Positions 8,966 through 19,962 are shown, counted from the first letter of the stretch. The stretch is 64,000 nucleotides of DNA from Cercospora beticola (GCF_033473495.1 NC_088935.1:3224001-3288000), one strand, 5' to 3'. The notes: a model not told the origin generated them from the letters alone. Numbers and translations are program-made.

Positions 8966-11545
8966 TCATAAAACATCAAGTATGTTGCGAGTTATGGGAC
9001 TCGCCCCTTTCTGTGACGGGCTTCGAGGATCCTGCACTGTAAGCCTAGGTGGATTCGTGTGGGCTGCGCTAGCAGCCGGGGTTTCGAGAGCCAATGCAAA
9101 AGGATTTGCCGTAAAGCTTGTGGCTCTTGGAGACATAAGTGCATCTGAATCCTCTTGTGCCACGCCAGCGGGGCTGTTCTCGCGAATATGTAAGTTGGCC
9201 TCAATCTGGGCCTGCAACTCGCGCAGCCGTTGCTGCTCGCGTAAGGATGGCGAAGAGATCTTGCCTCGAAGTGTGCGCTCAGGCTTGGATGGAGGCGGCA
9301 AGTGGCGATTGTCGCGATTTCGCAACGATAACGATCTTCGGGGAGTCTCCTCATCCGCGCGCATAGTGCCCATGCCCAAGCTGGCTAGCAGTGCGGATCT
9401 GTCGAATGGATTTGCTACGAACTCCGTAGATGTCGGCGACATGATTCCAAAGTCGTCCCCAGGGTCAACCTGTTCTGACGGGCGAATGGGCGCCATCGCA
9501 AATTCCGTAGACCTGGGTGAGGTGATTTGAGGTAACGGAGCCAGGACGGGCGCAGGCGCAGGGAGCGTGATATGTCGTGACAGTCGCTGACCTGGAACGG
9601 TTTCGACAGCTGCAGGATCTGACAGGGCGATCACGGGTACGACATGGCCGGAAGGGTCAACGAAAGGTCCCGTATGGGCTGCAGTAGTGCTCAACTGGCC
9701 TCCGTTGGATGCAACCGGCTTATCAGATAATGGCCACGGGAAGCCTGAAGGTGCAGAGGAAGGGCCAGGACTGACTGCTTCGTCAGCGCCGCCAGCTCCA
9801 CGAGTTGGAGAGCGGTCGACGGCAGAGCGAGGTTCGTCAAGGAGTTCGGGTGACCGTGAGGAGAATGGCCCACTCCATTCACTCAACGCCGATCCTGGTG
9901 TGAGTGGGCTCAGTGTGCTGCGTGCTGTCAGCAGGCCGCCACGAGCAAGGCTGGAGCGAAACTCCTGAAGCTGCATGATGAGATTCATGTTTGGTCCGAT
10001 CCATTTGCTTCTTCGCTTGACAGCATCGTATGCTTCCTGAACGCTCATGGAGGGGTTTTTGTACAGGCCATAGGCGACCACCAGACTTGCTGATCGTGAT
10101 ACTCCACATTGGCAGTGAATTAGCACGCGCTTGCCCTCGGTCACTCTGTCGTCGATAAGCTTGCACAACCGCAAGAGATCAGGCACAATGTCACTGTTGT
10201 GTTCCCATTTCACGTGAATGTATTCGGGCTCTTGTGGAGCGCTTCCGCTTTCGGCGAATGATGCATTTGATGGTGATGCCTTGGGCGTGGTTGGAGATGC
10301 ATCGGTGTCCTTTGACTCTTGAGGATTCGTTTTCCGCACAACGAGATGATCTCGATCTTGCCTTGGCTTAAATTGAATTCCGCCCCCACCATCTATGCGC
10401 AAATCGGGTTCTGGGCACGTCGAGTCCTCATTGTTCACCAGCGGGTTCCGGACTTCGCTGGCCACATTCATGACGACATCGTACTGCCGCGCTTGTTCGG
10501 CAGTAGGTTCCAGATAGAGATCAATGTGAGGATCGTAAACACAGATTGGTCCGTCCGGATACGCTTCCGGTTTCTCCTCGCGCGATAGGGGCACATCGAA
10601 ATTTTGCTCTTCATCTTCGTCTTCTCGCTCCGGGATCGGAGGGGACTCTGTAACAATCTCCACGGGGGACAATATCGTCTCCAATGTGCGCTGTTTCCGG
10701 AATTCAGCGCTACTGCCATGCGGCAAAGAAAGGCCCGGTACCAAAGGTAGGGACGGAGATGATTGGAAATGGCGTAAAGTGCCAGGTCGCGCAAATCCAG
10801 GGGTTGCAGGCACTGGTGCTGGCTTGCTTCCTCCGGGAGTCAACAACGTAAGACCAAGATTGCTCGGTTTTCGACGAGGCGGCGTTGGCGGTTTGACGAA
10901 GGATGGAGATAGAATCGCTGCCTCTGGCTGAGCTTGTAAGGGCAAACTGGTCGTAGATGCGGCTCTTGCCGGGTGTCTCGACGTGACCACAGCAAGATTC
11001 TTGAGATTGCGGCCCTTTCTTGGTGGTGGCTGTTTCTGAAGCTCGAAGAAAGGCGCACTCCGCTCGTCGGCGGTACGTGGTCTCAGCATGCCTACTGTAA
11101 AGGTGGTCGGAGGTGGCGACTCAGGTGACGAACCAGGTGAGGGCTCTGTGGCGCTGGAGTCGTCTACGGTCGAAATGGTCGTTGTGGGTGATGACTCGTT
11201 CGAACCAGTCATGTTGGTGGAGTCACTCAGGTTGTGATTATGAAACTTCCTAATGAAGCCATCATAGTCATGTGAATGCTGGTAGATACTGTGTGTGTCT
11301 GACGACACTGGGTGTGGTAATTGCTTCGTTTGCTCGTCCGCGTGCGACATCTCGGATGTTGCTTTGACAGGCGACGAACTGCGGTGTGAATCTGAGGTCG
11401 AGGTGTTCGTCTTTAGTACAGAACGCTCGTTTACTTTTCTTCGCTTCCAGAAATGAGGGCCATGGGGTCTTCTGATTTCTTTCTGGGCATCAAAATATGT
11501 AGTTTCGTGGTGCCAATTGGCAATTAAGGACCTGGGCGAAGACAT
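8966..11545 (-). CDS. Dual-specificity protein phosphatase, MSG5-like MAP kinase phosphatase
   Basis: One exon of 859 residues from the ATG at 11545 (MSSPRSLIAN). An in-frame ATG at 11683 would add 46 residues of poor quality. About 310 N-terminal residues are Ser/Thr/Pro-rich and probably disordered. The catalytic domain starts near GPICVYDPHIDLYLEP, is interrupted by a charged insert, resumes at EYIHVKWEHNSDIVPDL, and carries the signature HCQCGVSRSAS with nucleophile Cys478 and Arg484. The next helix, VQEAYDAVKRRSKWIGPNM, is typical. A disordered tail of about 330 residues follows. Yeast Msg5 dephosphorylates Slt2 and Fus3, and this protein probably acts on a MAP kinase. SP and TP sites suggest it is itself a MAPK/CDK substrate (inference). 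Confidence 0.88.
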   Translation of the reverse strand: MSSPRSLIANWHHETTYFDAQKEIRRPHGPHFWKRRKVNERSVLKTNTSTSDSHRSSSPVKATSEMSHADEQTKQLPHPVSSDTHSIYQHSHDYDGFIRKFHNHNLSDSTNMTGSNESSPTTTISTVDDSSATEPSPGSSPESPPPTTFTVGMLRPRTADERSAPFFELQKQPPPRKGRNLKNLAVVTSRHPARAASTTSLPLQAQPEAAILSPSFVKPPTPPRRKPSNLGLTLLTPGGSKPAPVPATPGFARPGTLRHFQSSPSLPLVPGLSLPHGSSAEFRKQRTLETILSPVEIVTESPPIPEREDEDEEQNFDVPLSREEKPEAYPDGPICVYDPHIDLYLEPTAEQARQYDVVMNVASEVRNPLVNNEDSTCPEPDLRIDGGGGIQFKPRQDRDHLVVRKTNPQESKDTDASPTTPKASPSNASFAESGSAPQEPEYIHVKWEHNSDIVPDLLRLCKLIDDRVTEGKRVLIHCQCGVSRSASLVVAYGLYKNPSMSVQEAYDAVKRRSKWIGPNMNLIMQLQEFRSSLARGGLLTARSTLSPLTPGSALSEWSGPFSSRSPELLDEPRSAVDRSPTRGAGGADEAVSPGPSSAPSGFPWPLSDKPVASNGGQLSTTAAHTGPFVDPSGHVVPVIALSDPAAVETVPGQRLSRHITLPAPAPVLAPLPQITSPRSTEFAMAPIRPSEQVDPGDDFGIMSPTSTEFVANPFDRSALLASLGMGTMRADEETPRRSLSLRNRDNRHLPPPSKPERTLRGKISSPSLREQQRLRELQAQIEANLHIRENSPAGVAQEDSDALMSPRATSFTANPFALALETPAASAAHTNPPRLTVQDPRSPSQKGASPITRNILDVL

Positions 11546-13449
11546 GTCAGCGACTGGGGCGGGACGTCCACACGTTGCTGAGAAGCATGGAGGATAGAGC
11601 AAGCGTCCAAGATTTGAGAAGACTGAGGCGCGCAGGAGCCGGCTGTGAGCTTGCAGGCATGCCAAATGCGATGTCAAAGGCAATGGCGCTTGCCATGCGA
11701 AGTGCAGCCTTCTCTAGGCGAATGCGCCATGGCCGCAGTGACCAGGCATGCGACATGTGAAAGACAAGCTCGCATTGCGCAACGGAGGGTACACGTACCG
11801 ACGTGCCTTCACCAGGAAGGGCTATTAGTGGTGAGATTCCAGATCTCGCGGGCGGCAAATGCTGCACAGACAGCGGTGCAAGATTAGATGGGTAGAGAGC
11901 GTCTGGCGATCCTAGGAGAAAGTGAGGTTGGATAAGCAGCACGTCTCCTCACCACATTTTTGGCGCGCGGATTGAAGAGGAGAAAGCGACCAGTGAGAGT
12001 GCGAGAAGGACAAGTCTGACTTGCAGATGCACCTCGCGAGGTGTGGGCGAGTCTTGAAGGAAGCTGAGCGGCTTGATGGACGGCGTCTCGAGAACGACCA
12101 ATCGAATCGCACGTCGAGCGTCGAGTGCGTTTAGCCGCGCTGCCAAAAATACCTGACCAACCGATCAGCTCCAGCTCGCTTTTCGCAATTTACAGCAACA
12201 CAGAAGAGTAGTAGAAGAAGGGCGAGATGTCTCCGCCAGCTGGTCTTGACGGCGTGCAGTCTTGCACTGCGCTGCGACGCAACCAACTCCGGGCGACTAT
12301 CACGACATCGTGGTGAATTGGGGAGACCTACGCGGCGGCAATGTTCCCGCAACGTCCAGAGGTGCGGGGACGCTCGATACGACCTCGTAGGAAACTGCTC
12401 GGTGGTCTTGCTCGTCGAGCCTCGAGGTCGTGCTTCGACAGGCAAGACAGGTACTCGAGAGCTGGACAGACCAAGACTGTCTATGGTCCTAGCTCGCAAG
12501 GCCGCACGATGCCAGTCTGGGGTGTATGTTATACGATTTTCCTCGCAGGTAGACGCTCCGTAGTGATGTCTGGTCTTGTTGCAGTGGTCCAGAGGCTCGC
12601 TCTCTGTCTCTCTCTTCCGGCACGCAACAAAGGACTACGCCGGATTCTTCGTCGGTCGTCGCTTGCGCGCGCGGGGCCCGGTCGTGCGGGTGGGAAAGGA
12701 AGGATGGGGACACGGAGAGGATAAGAAGAAAATGTGTGACAGTTCGAAAGGTAGAGCGTGGTCGACGACAGGTCGCAGAAGCGTGAAGGTGTGGGCAGTC
12801 TGGGTGCCAGCCCGCCAAACAAGACAGACGGCGCTGAAGGGACTGGTTCGCCCTAATAATAGATTAACACTAAGAGCTAGTCCGCACGTGAGTCCCTGCA
12901 CAACGCGTGCTGCAAACTGCTATCCACCCTTTTGACGACGACTCTTCTTGAGTCAAAGCACGGCATTTCAGAGCACCCAGCACGACACATTCGCACAGCG
13001 ACGATGAGTGCAGATGCGCACGACCACATGGAGATCGTGGTGGCATTAATGAGCCAACTGGACACTTTGTGAGGGGTTCATGGCCTCATCTCGGCGAATA
13101 CCTGTTGGTTCCATCATCGCCTCCATTCTCACGTGCAGCCACGAACGTTGAACGGCAATCTTGCAATACGATGACCCGCAGGACTGCCCACATATTGATA
13201 TATATATACGCCCAACGTGCTCTACTTCTGTTATTGCATTGCTGCTGTTGCCGTTGTCTCTGCAGACAATGACTCCCCAGCGGACTGGTAGTGTTCTGTC
13301 CCAAAAGAGCATTCTGCGCCGTTCGCCCACGACAACTTCTTCCACTGCCGTTTGGTTTAATGCTGCAACGTTGCTGTTCACTGGAGATAAATCAGTCTCC
13401 ACGTGCAGCGCATGCGTCTTCGAACTGAGTGCGTGAAAAGAGTCCTGCA
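11546..13449. other. Long intergenic / 5' leader region
   Basis: 1.9 kb upstream of the phosphatase, reaching to the stop of the RPEL gene, both leftward. It contains a CT tract around 12599-12618, a TA run near 13197-13207, and several antisense open frames of 60-135 codons with no recognisable domain. The length suggests a large promoter and a long 5' UTR for the phosphatase. No gene is supported. Confidence 0.45.
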
Positions 13450-14118
13450 TCATGCGTCTGAGGCGGGCTTCTCATCTGCTCGGTATCATCAGTCAGTGTT
13501 TGCTGGCGTAATTACCGCGAATATCCAGCGACTCACCCTTCAAGATGCCTTCTTTCAACAGCTCCTCTTTATTGGGACGAGCTGCCAGATGCTTCTCAAG
13601 ACTGTCTGCGCGCATGTGCTTCTCCAGCTCTTTCTGTTGGCCCTGGATACCGGGTGCTGCGTTGGAGTCTGGAAGAATGTTACGCTGAATGAGCGTATCT
13701 TTCTCGGGACGGTGAGAGAGACCCTGTGAGATCGAGGACATCAGCTGCAGCACTCGAGAGGCCCTGTGCCTGTCCAGCGCTATGGTCGCGCGGGAATGCA
13801 CAGCGATTTGTACCAAGAACTTGCGAGTATGCGCATACGTTCCGATACTACACCACCTCCTTTTGTCGGATGTCGCATCCATAGACGTACCTTCTTCAAG
13901 TTGTCGGTAATCCTCTGTCGTTCGAGCTCAGCAGCTCTTGCTTGGAGGGCGGGCGCAGCAGTGGTGTCCAGCAAGATATGCCTGTTCTTGAGATCTGACT
14001 CCTCTGGCCGAAGCTGCAAATGCTTCTCCAAACTATTTCTGCGTTCGTCGTTCACAGCCAGAGGTGTGGTGTCGACTCCAGCGTCCGCAGCGGACTCGGG
14101 TGGTACCTCGGTCGCCAT
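13450..14118 (-). CDS. Three-motif RPEL protein
   Basis: Exons 14118-13891, 13723-13537 and 13475-13450 (introns 167 and 61 bases) give 146 residues. Three RPEL motifs are visible: NSLEKHLQLRPEESDLKNRH near residue 27, DNLKKGLSHRPEKDTLIQRN near 72 (spanning the first junction, which supports the splice), and DSLEKHLAARPNKEELLKEG near 115. Each is followed by IL. Between them are helical linkers (LQARAAELERQR). In animals, RPEL motifs of MRTF and Phactr proteins bind monomeric actin. Fungal RPEL-repeat proteins are annotated from sequence, but I know of no assigned function. The last coding exon is only 26 bases; skipping that splice would give a different short tail. Confidence 0.8.
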
Positions 14119-14900
14119 GATTCGCAGCTTGAAATATTGGTTATGCGATTTGTGTTTACACAGTTGCGCCTTTTGGGAGGTCGATTCTTGTTTCGGTTCG
14201 TGGTAGTTGTTGAGAATTGTTTTGTCCAGGCAGATTATGTGTTCGGAAGCAAGGCTGCTCTGGCGGCTCCTGCGTGATCAACAAACGTTTCAAACACGCA
14301 ATCCTGTTTCGCGACCCCGTCCTTGCCTCAGATTGGGCCTACGCGAAGCAACAGCTCTCCTGGGACTCTCGTGCCCAGGACCCTCGATCAACCATGCGAT
14401 CCTCGTCTGCGAGTCGAGCTCTGATGCGGGGAGCAACGCAAGCGTCGTTGGCATGGAAGCCGCAGCGGTTGGTGACGGCATGGCGATCGCCAATCCTAGC
14501 AGGAATGCACCGTTTGAACCGTGATTCGAGCTCGTGATCGAGCAGCCAGTGTCAGCACAGGCGAACATAGCACGATTACATGGAAAAGCGTTCATGAGTG
14601 AGAGAGCAACGAGAGACCGCAGCTCGCCGACGCCAGATTATGCATTAACTAGTATGATACAAAGGCCGAGCAGCTCTGGTCGAGCTGCACGACCACATGA
14701 CTTTCGCCTGAATGGTATCAATCCGCAAACCCGGTGAAATGCCGACCGTATCATGCTCGTAGCATTTTTCTCGTTTCGTGAAAGCTTTGCATTCTTTTTG
14801 TCGTGGGTATTTTCCCCTCAGCACTGTTGTCTCAGATCTCGATATGCTGTGATCGCCTTCTGCAGTATCAAGCAGTGTTGAGACGTGATCGTGGAAGCAT
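14119..14900. other. Intergenic
   Basis: 780 bases between the RPEL start (leftward) and the rhodopsin stop (leftward). It should hold the RPEL promoter and the rhodopsin 3' UTR. Short open frames on both strands (for example 14290-14595) have no coding features. Confidence 0.45.
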
Positions 14901-16095
14901 CTAAGCACCCTCATCGTCATCACCAACGCGGATGCGGCCCTCGCCGGAGAGGCCGTGAGACCAGAAGCCACCAATATCGACGTTGGTCTCTGGTGCACTA
15001 GCGTGGGTGAACAACAACCAGGCTCCAAACACAGGCTTGGCCAGAATGTCGAGAACAGCGTACGCGATGATTTCCTCATCAACGTTCAGGTTGCGGCTGC
15101 CGTCAGCAATGCCCCAGACGCTAGAGAAGAATTAGCTGAGCCCTTGCCAGATCTTGGTGCACGAGTTAGACTTACATTGGGTAGACGGTCCAGATGATGA
15201 GAGTGAAGCCTCCGATAGCAGCAAAGAAGTTGCCAACCTTGCCACCCTTGGCGGCGGCAGCTGGGCGACCGTACAGGACAAGCTGCCAGATGACGACCAA
15301 GTAAGCAATGCAGGCAATGGCGTACCAGCCCCACTTCTGTGGAGTGCCCTCAGCTCCGTAGGCTGCGAAGAGACCGGTCAAGATCATGACGAGATCGGCG
15401 AGGATGGTGATGGTAATGGAGCCACCGTTCATGCCAGCGAGGAGAGCAAGATCAAGGAGCAACAGTGGGGTGGTAATGGCCCAGTCAATGTAGCGAGCAA
15501 AGTAGACCTGGCGGTAGAGGTCGGTCTTGGTGTCTGGGACGTGCTTGTGAGACTCGCGGACAACAACGTGGTGGTAGCTGACGCCGTGTCCAGTGGCCAT
15601 GGCGAAGTAGGACAGAGAGGCAGTGATTGTGATGACAGTCGTCACCACGTGGTAAAGGCGCTTGCCCTGGGTGCTTGTCAGTACTGACGGGCTCGTAGGC
15701 CAACGAGGCATCGGAATAGCTCACCATTGGGACATTCCATGCCATGCCAGAGAAGACGATCGATGCAACCAGCATGACCACGAACACGACCCTATTCCGA
15801 TTCATCAGTCCGTGTTCCGAGCTCTTCGTTCACACGCGTTTCCAGCCGTGCTCGGTACGAGAGCAGTTGAGCAGCGATCGACGGCCGACGAGTGCTTACC
15901 AGAGGGTTCGCTCGCCAGTCTCGCTGGCGGTCTGGTATTCTGGAAGGCTTGGGACCACGGATGGAACTGTCGCGTTGTCAATACTGGTATAGGCAAGCTC
16001 GAAGCTGACGATGAGCACATACCCGGCGACACGCTCGGCTTGCCCAACGGGATGGTGCCCGTGGCCATGGCGAATGCTTGAACGGGGTCAATCAT
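14901..16095 (-). CDS. Microbial (type I) rhodopsin, predicted light-driven proton pump
   Basis: Five exons (16095-16023, 15966-15900, 15791-15725, 15666-15176, 15120-14901) encode 305 residues with seven hydrophobic helices. Retinal would bind Lys261 in VLDILAKPVFG. Counterion residues are Arg127 and Asp130 in ARYIDW, with Asp257 as the second. The proton donor position, Asp96 of bacteriorhodopsin, is Asp141 in PLLLLDLALL, and the release-group Glu204 matches Glu249. Having Asp rather than Glu at the donor site resembles the pumping Leptosphaeria rhodopsin more than Neurospora NOP-1. Pumping is inferred from these residues. A plasma-membrane location is typical. The upstream region is a 1.1-kb gap shared with the NT-C2 gene. 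All four junctions keep the frame; without splicing only the central exon is open. Confidence 0.93.
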
Positions 16096-17199
16096 GTTGG
16101 CAGTGCTTCCCGGTGAGTAATGTCGAGATGCAACACAATGTGTGATGGGGGAAGAGGAGGAGAGTGGTGTGCGAGAAAGAGGAGTAGAAGAGTGTATGTA
16201 CAAGCTTGCTTGGTTGCCTGTGCTGAGGACTGGCCCCGCAGCTCCTTCCACGGCGAATCAGGTCGCGCGATGGCAGGTTGGTGCGTCAATGACGTTCACG
16301 CGGATCGAGCAGACATGGACAGGATCGAACTGCTCCATGCATCTATCTTGGTTATGAGACTGCTGCTGGCGGCGGCGGCGGCGGCTAGGCGCGGTGCACA
16401 GGCTGGAGCGGCTATGGACATGTCGACGGCATCGCTTGTGCCATATTGCACGCTCTGCTGCTCGTCCACGCAACGCCTACGAACTCGCTTTCCTCCCAGC
16501 GCTGTGAGACAGTCCGGGCTCCATGGCGAGCTTTCCCCACACAAGTGAGGAGCTCGCGCCTCAAATTTACAGAAAAGCATAATGCGTACGACACGCTCCG
16601 CCATCCCGCTCGGAAGCTTCGTCGTGCATACCACTCTACTGTCGACGGCGGCTCTGCACATCTGCAAGCCTGTCGGGTGGAGCGGTGAATGATGCGTGTT
16701 TCGGGTGCGCGTAAACAAGTTTTGTTGCTCGTCTCCATGCTGGGACACCGCGTCTACGCCTACACGGCTGGCTTATTGCTGAGCAGACGGCACTGTATGG
16801 GCGGCGGAGCTGACGGATGCGGTGTCTAGGCACGAGCTGCACAGAGTCACTTGATCATAGAGGAGCTAAAGCTGTCGCTAGAATAGTATATCAGCTGCTC
16901 GTACTCCATCAATGCTGCGCTGCCGCGCGATGCTGAAGCCAATAGTGGGACAACGTGCCTGCATCTTCTGGTTGCACGACACCTTGGTGGCTGGCCGCCG
17001 CCCCCACTGTCGCTCGATCGAGTGAGATGTGCGCCGAGTATCACGTTGAGCAGTGCGCAAGAATGAGATGTCTGCGCCACGGTGCTCGCGATGCGCAAAG
17101 GTGTGCGTCACGTGCGGGGCCATCACTCTTGCTCTTCGCTTCTGTACTTGCATGTCCGATACCAGCGATATGGCTCGGCGCCGATGAGCAGCGCGGCGC
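16096..17199. promoter_or_regulatory. Divergent promoter region of rhodopsin and NT-C2 gene
   Basis: 1.1 kb between two genes transcribed outwards. It includes a short GGC repeat near 16369-16386. Open frames such as 16296-16748 (leftward) have no recognisable domain. Control elements cannot be identified by eye. Confidence 0.45.
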
Positions 17200-18303
17200 A
17201 TGGCGGCGTCCTTCGTGTCCAAGTCGCGTCGCGTGCGTTTCGAGCTCACCCTACGCATCGTCGACCTCAACAACGTGCCCCTGGTGACGGGCTCGTCTTT
17301 CATCAAATGGCACCTGCCCGCTTCCAACGCCGCCGAACACCGCGGCCGCACCAGCAAATGCGCCATCCGTGAGCACCGCGTGCAGTACAACTACGAAAAG
17401 CAGACCGCCGTGCGGTTGACGGTAGGCAAAGATGGTATGCTGCAGGAGTGTCCCATCCACTTCGAGGTGCAGCAAGAATACTCCTCGGGCGGCCGCGGCG
17501 AGCGCATCAAGCTGGGAGACGTCCACCTGAACCTCGCCGAGTACGTCGACAACGCCCTCGATCTGCCCGCGAGCCCCACGCGTGTCAGCGATGCCACTGC
17601 CGAGCAGGACCATGGCATCACGCGCCGCTACCTGATGCAAGACTCCAAGATCAATAGCACATTGAAGATTGGCATCTACATGCGCCATGTCGAGGGCACG
17701 CGCGACTACCATGCTCCCCCTTTGCGGACAGCGCCCGTCTTTGGAGGCATCGCCGGCATCATATCCTCCTCCGAACCTTCGAGCACACCTCACATCATGA
17801 GTTCCCAAGCGAGCACGGAAAACCCAGATAGCACGCAGGAATCCATTCCTCCCAGCTTCAACATCAACAACAAGGAAATGGGCGAAATGCAGGACATGTA
17901 CCGCCGCACGTTGGCTGCGTTTTGGACCTCTCAACCAGGCGAGCTGAGGGCTGACGAGTGCATTGAGGACATCTTCGCTGGTGGTGATGGTTGGGGAAAG
18001 GGCGGTCGTCCCAGCACGAGTAACGACCAGAGTCAGTCTGGTAGCGGATCCAGCACTCCGAACGCTCTCCACCATCATTATCCACCTCACCATGACCCAC
18101 TATCACGAGACGCTGCCCCGAACAAGCATGGAGGTGAGAATGTGAGAGTTATGGCACACAGTCACGGGCATAGTCACAAGCGGAACTTTGGAGGAAGTCG
18201 ACGCATAGAAAAGGGCTTTAGGAAAGTGCCGGGAGAGTTGGACGAGATGGACGTGCGATCAGACCTGGTAATGTGGACTGTTGGTCCAAAGTCCTATACC
18301 TGA
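17200..18303 (+). CDS. NT-C2 (EEIG1/EHBP1 N-terminal) domain protein
   Basis: An intronless frame of 367 residues. The first 180 residues are an N-terminal C2-type domain: RRVRFELTLRIVDLNNVPLV opens it, SSFIKWHLP and TVGKDGMLQECPIHFEVQQE follow, then the hallmark ERIKLGDVHLNLAEYVD and RRYLMQDSKINSTLKIGIYM. This is the NT-C2 fold of animal EEIG1 and EHBP1, which attaches proteins to membranes. The remainder is low-complexity Ser/Gly/His sequence with one conserved-looking patch, YRRTLAAFWTSQPGELRADE, also seen in fungal relatives. It may act at membranes or in trafficking; direct evidence is lacking. The start is the first ATG of the frame and lies a few residues before the domain. Confidence 0.85.
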   Translation: MAASFVSKSRRVRFELTLRIVDLNNVPLVTGSSFIKWHLPASNAAEHRGRTSKCAIREHRVQYNYEKQTAVRLTVGKDGMLQECPIHFEVQQEYSSGGRGERIKLGDVHLNLAEYVDNALDLPASPTRVSDATAEQDHGITRRYLMQDSKINSTLKIGIYMRHVEGTRDYHAPPLRTAPVFGGIAGIISSSEPSSTPHIMSSQASTENPDSTQESIPPSFNINNKEMGEMQDMYRRTLAAFWTSQPGELRADECIEDIFAGGDGWGKGGRPSTSNDQSQSGSGSSTPNALHHHYPPHHDPLSRDAAPNKHGGENVRVMAHSHGHSHKRNFGGSRRIEKGFRKVPGELDEMDVRSDLVMWTVGPKSYT

Positions 18304-18482
18304 TGAGGGGTCACGTACGCCACTGTACGTTTCTGGTACGACTCAGTGTTTCTTAGCAACAGGAAAGGACCCTATTCTGAAGCTGGCACAGTACCCAGCG
18401 AGGTCTGTCTGCAAGCAGTTCCTTGCACCTATCCCGCTTGCTTAGCCAATCCTCTCTTGCCGTACTTCCGTTCAGCTTGAGA

Positions 18483-19517
18483 TCACGATTGTCTATCCAA
18501 CTCAGGATAGTAGCGGAACACTCCCTGCGAGTAGCTCAGACGCCTGTTGCTCTCCAAATACGTCTTCAGCTCCTCCTTCACACTGTTGTAGAAAGTGTCG
18601 AGCAACTCCGGGAACTCCTTCTGCCTCGCCTCCATCTCTTTCGGGAATGCAAAATATAGCCCATCGAGAACTTGCCACACAGTCGTATCAGCATATGTCA
18701 AGTTCTCACCCACCAGGTACCTATGCTTCGCCTTCTCTGCATTCCACTTTAGCGTCCTAGTAAAGTACGAGAAGAACTTCGGCAACCTGTTCTCCCGCAC
18801 ATCTTTCGCTTTCCTCAAACTCTCTTCTTTCTGGTCTTCGTAATACAAACTGACTGGCAAAAAGTCAGCTACACACTCCAACTACGTGACCAAAGATAAC
18901 TCACCACCAACAGGATGATGCGTATCATGCACCTCATTATTCAAATCCAACGCCGTAAGCGCCAACTGCTGCACCCAAAACTTCTCCTGCTCACCACCAT
19001 TCCCAACCAGCCCAAGCTTGTCACCAAGATAGATCAAACAATTCGGAGTCTGGCTAATTATCAACGCATTCCCATCCTCGCCAGCACCAGAAATCCTCAA
19101 AGCCGGAGGACTGAAAACAGGCGGGTTACCCTCTTTACCCAAATTATCGCTGATACAAATATCTTGGACTTTGGAATATCCGTTCTCGGAATCCTCGTTT
19201 GCGATATCTGTGTAGGAAACTCCTTTGGCTTCAAAGGCGAGACGGATGAATTCGCCGCGGCCTGGGATTTGCGGATGGTAGAGGAGTTCGTATGTGGGTT
19301 GAGTGCGTTGTTTCTTGCTAGCTGGTTCTTGTTGGGTCGCCATTTTGAGATATGTACGAGTGGTGTATGCGGTTGATGGGCGAAGCTGTGAGGACTTTGG
19401 TCCAATGGATTCTCCCAATGCAGGCTTGAGGTGATGTCGGATCAGTAAACTAGCACGGTTCGTCACGGAAGACGACAGAGTTTGAGGTTGCGATGAGTGG
19501 AATAGATTTCGTATCAT
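18483..19517 (-). CDS. Glutathione S-transferase
   Basis: Two exons, 19517-18905 and 18853-18483, with a 51-base intron. From the ATG at 19343 (MATQQEPASKKQRT) the protein is 269 residues. An earlier in-frame ATG at 19517 gives 327. The thioredoxin-like half starts TYELLYHPQIPGRGEFIRLA, with Tyr near the start as in sigma/alpha-type GSTs, and contains the glutathione-contacting ISQTPNCLIYLGDKLGL where SQS or ES would be usual. The all-helical half includes YLVGENLTYADTTVWQVLDG, the N-capping motif of GST helix 6. It would conjugate glutathione to electrophiles or act as peroxidase. The 58-residue extension is Arg/Ser-rich with one acidic residue, like a mitochondrial leader. Confidence 0.87.
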
Positions 19518-19962
19518 GAAAGGTGTGTGTTAGTTCGCTGTCGGAAGAAGTACTCTGTCAATGTGAAGGCAATGCCCGAGGGTTTGGATCTACCAACCCG
19601 TGACGTACCTGCATGCTTCGGAAGTTGTCTGGGACCCACCTGTTGGACCACAGCTCACCTGTACACTCGTCGTTACTCGCCGGATCGTAGGAGCAGAAGA
19701 AAATACATTCTTCTGATTACAGAGCGTAATAATTCATGAGCTATCTCTTCGCAGCTCATTTCTATCCTAACCTTAGCCCGACATAGACTACCTAACTGAA
19801 TTGCCCAACGCAGACAGGTTCTTCGTGAGACCTCGCGACCTGGGTTGTAATATGCACATTTTCGTCATCGTGATTCGTCAAAAATGCCTCGATGCCTTCT
19901 ATGTTCTGTGTTCCATGCAACGCCGACGAGAATTTAGAAATTTGATATCCGCCGAACCCCAA
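19518..19962. other. Intergenic
   Basis: 445 bases between the GST start and the stop of the J-domain gene, both leftward. It must contain the GST promoter. No repeat or RNA gene is seen; a T-arm-like heptamer near 19970 does not form a tRNA. Confidence 0.45.

Noticed and set aside
17251..18093. 280-codon open frame on the minus strand
   Set aside because: Fully antisense to the NT-C2 gene, which has clear domain motifs and codon use; the frame is a GC-rich shadow.
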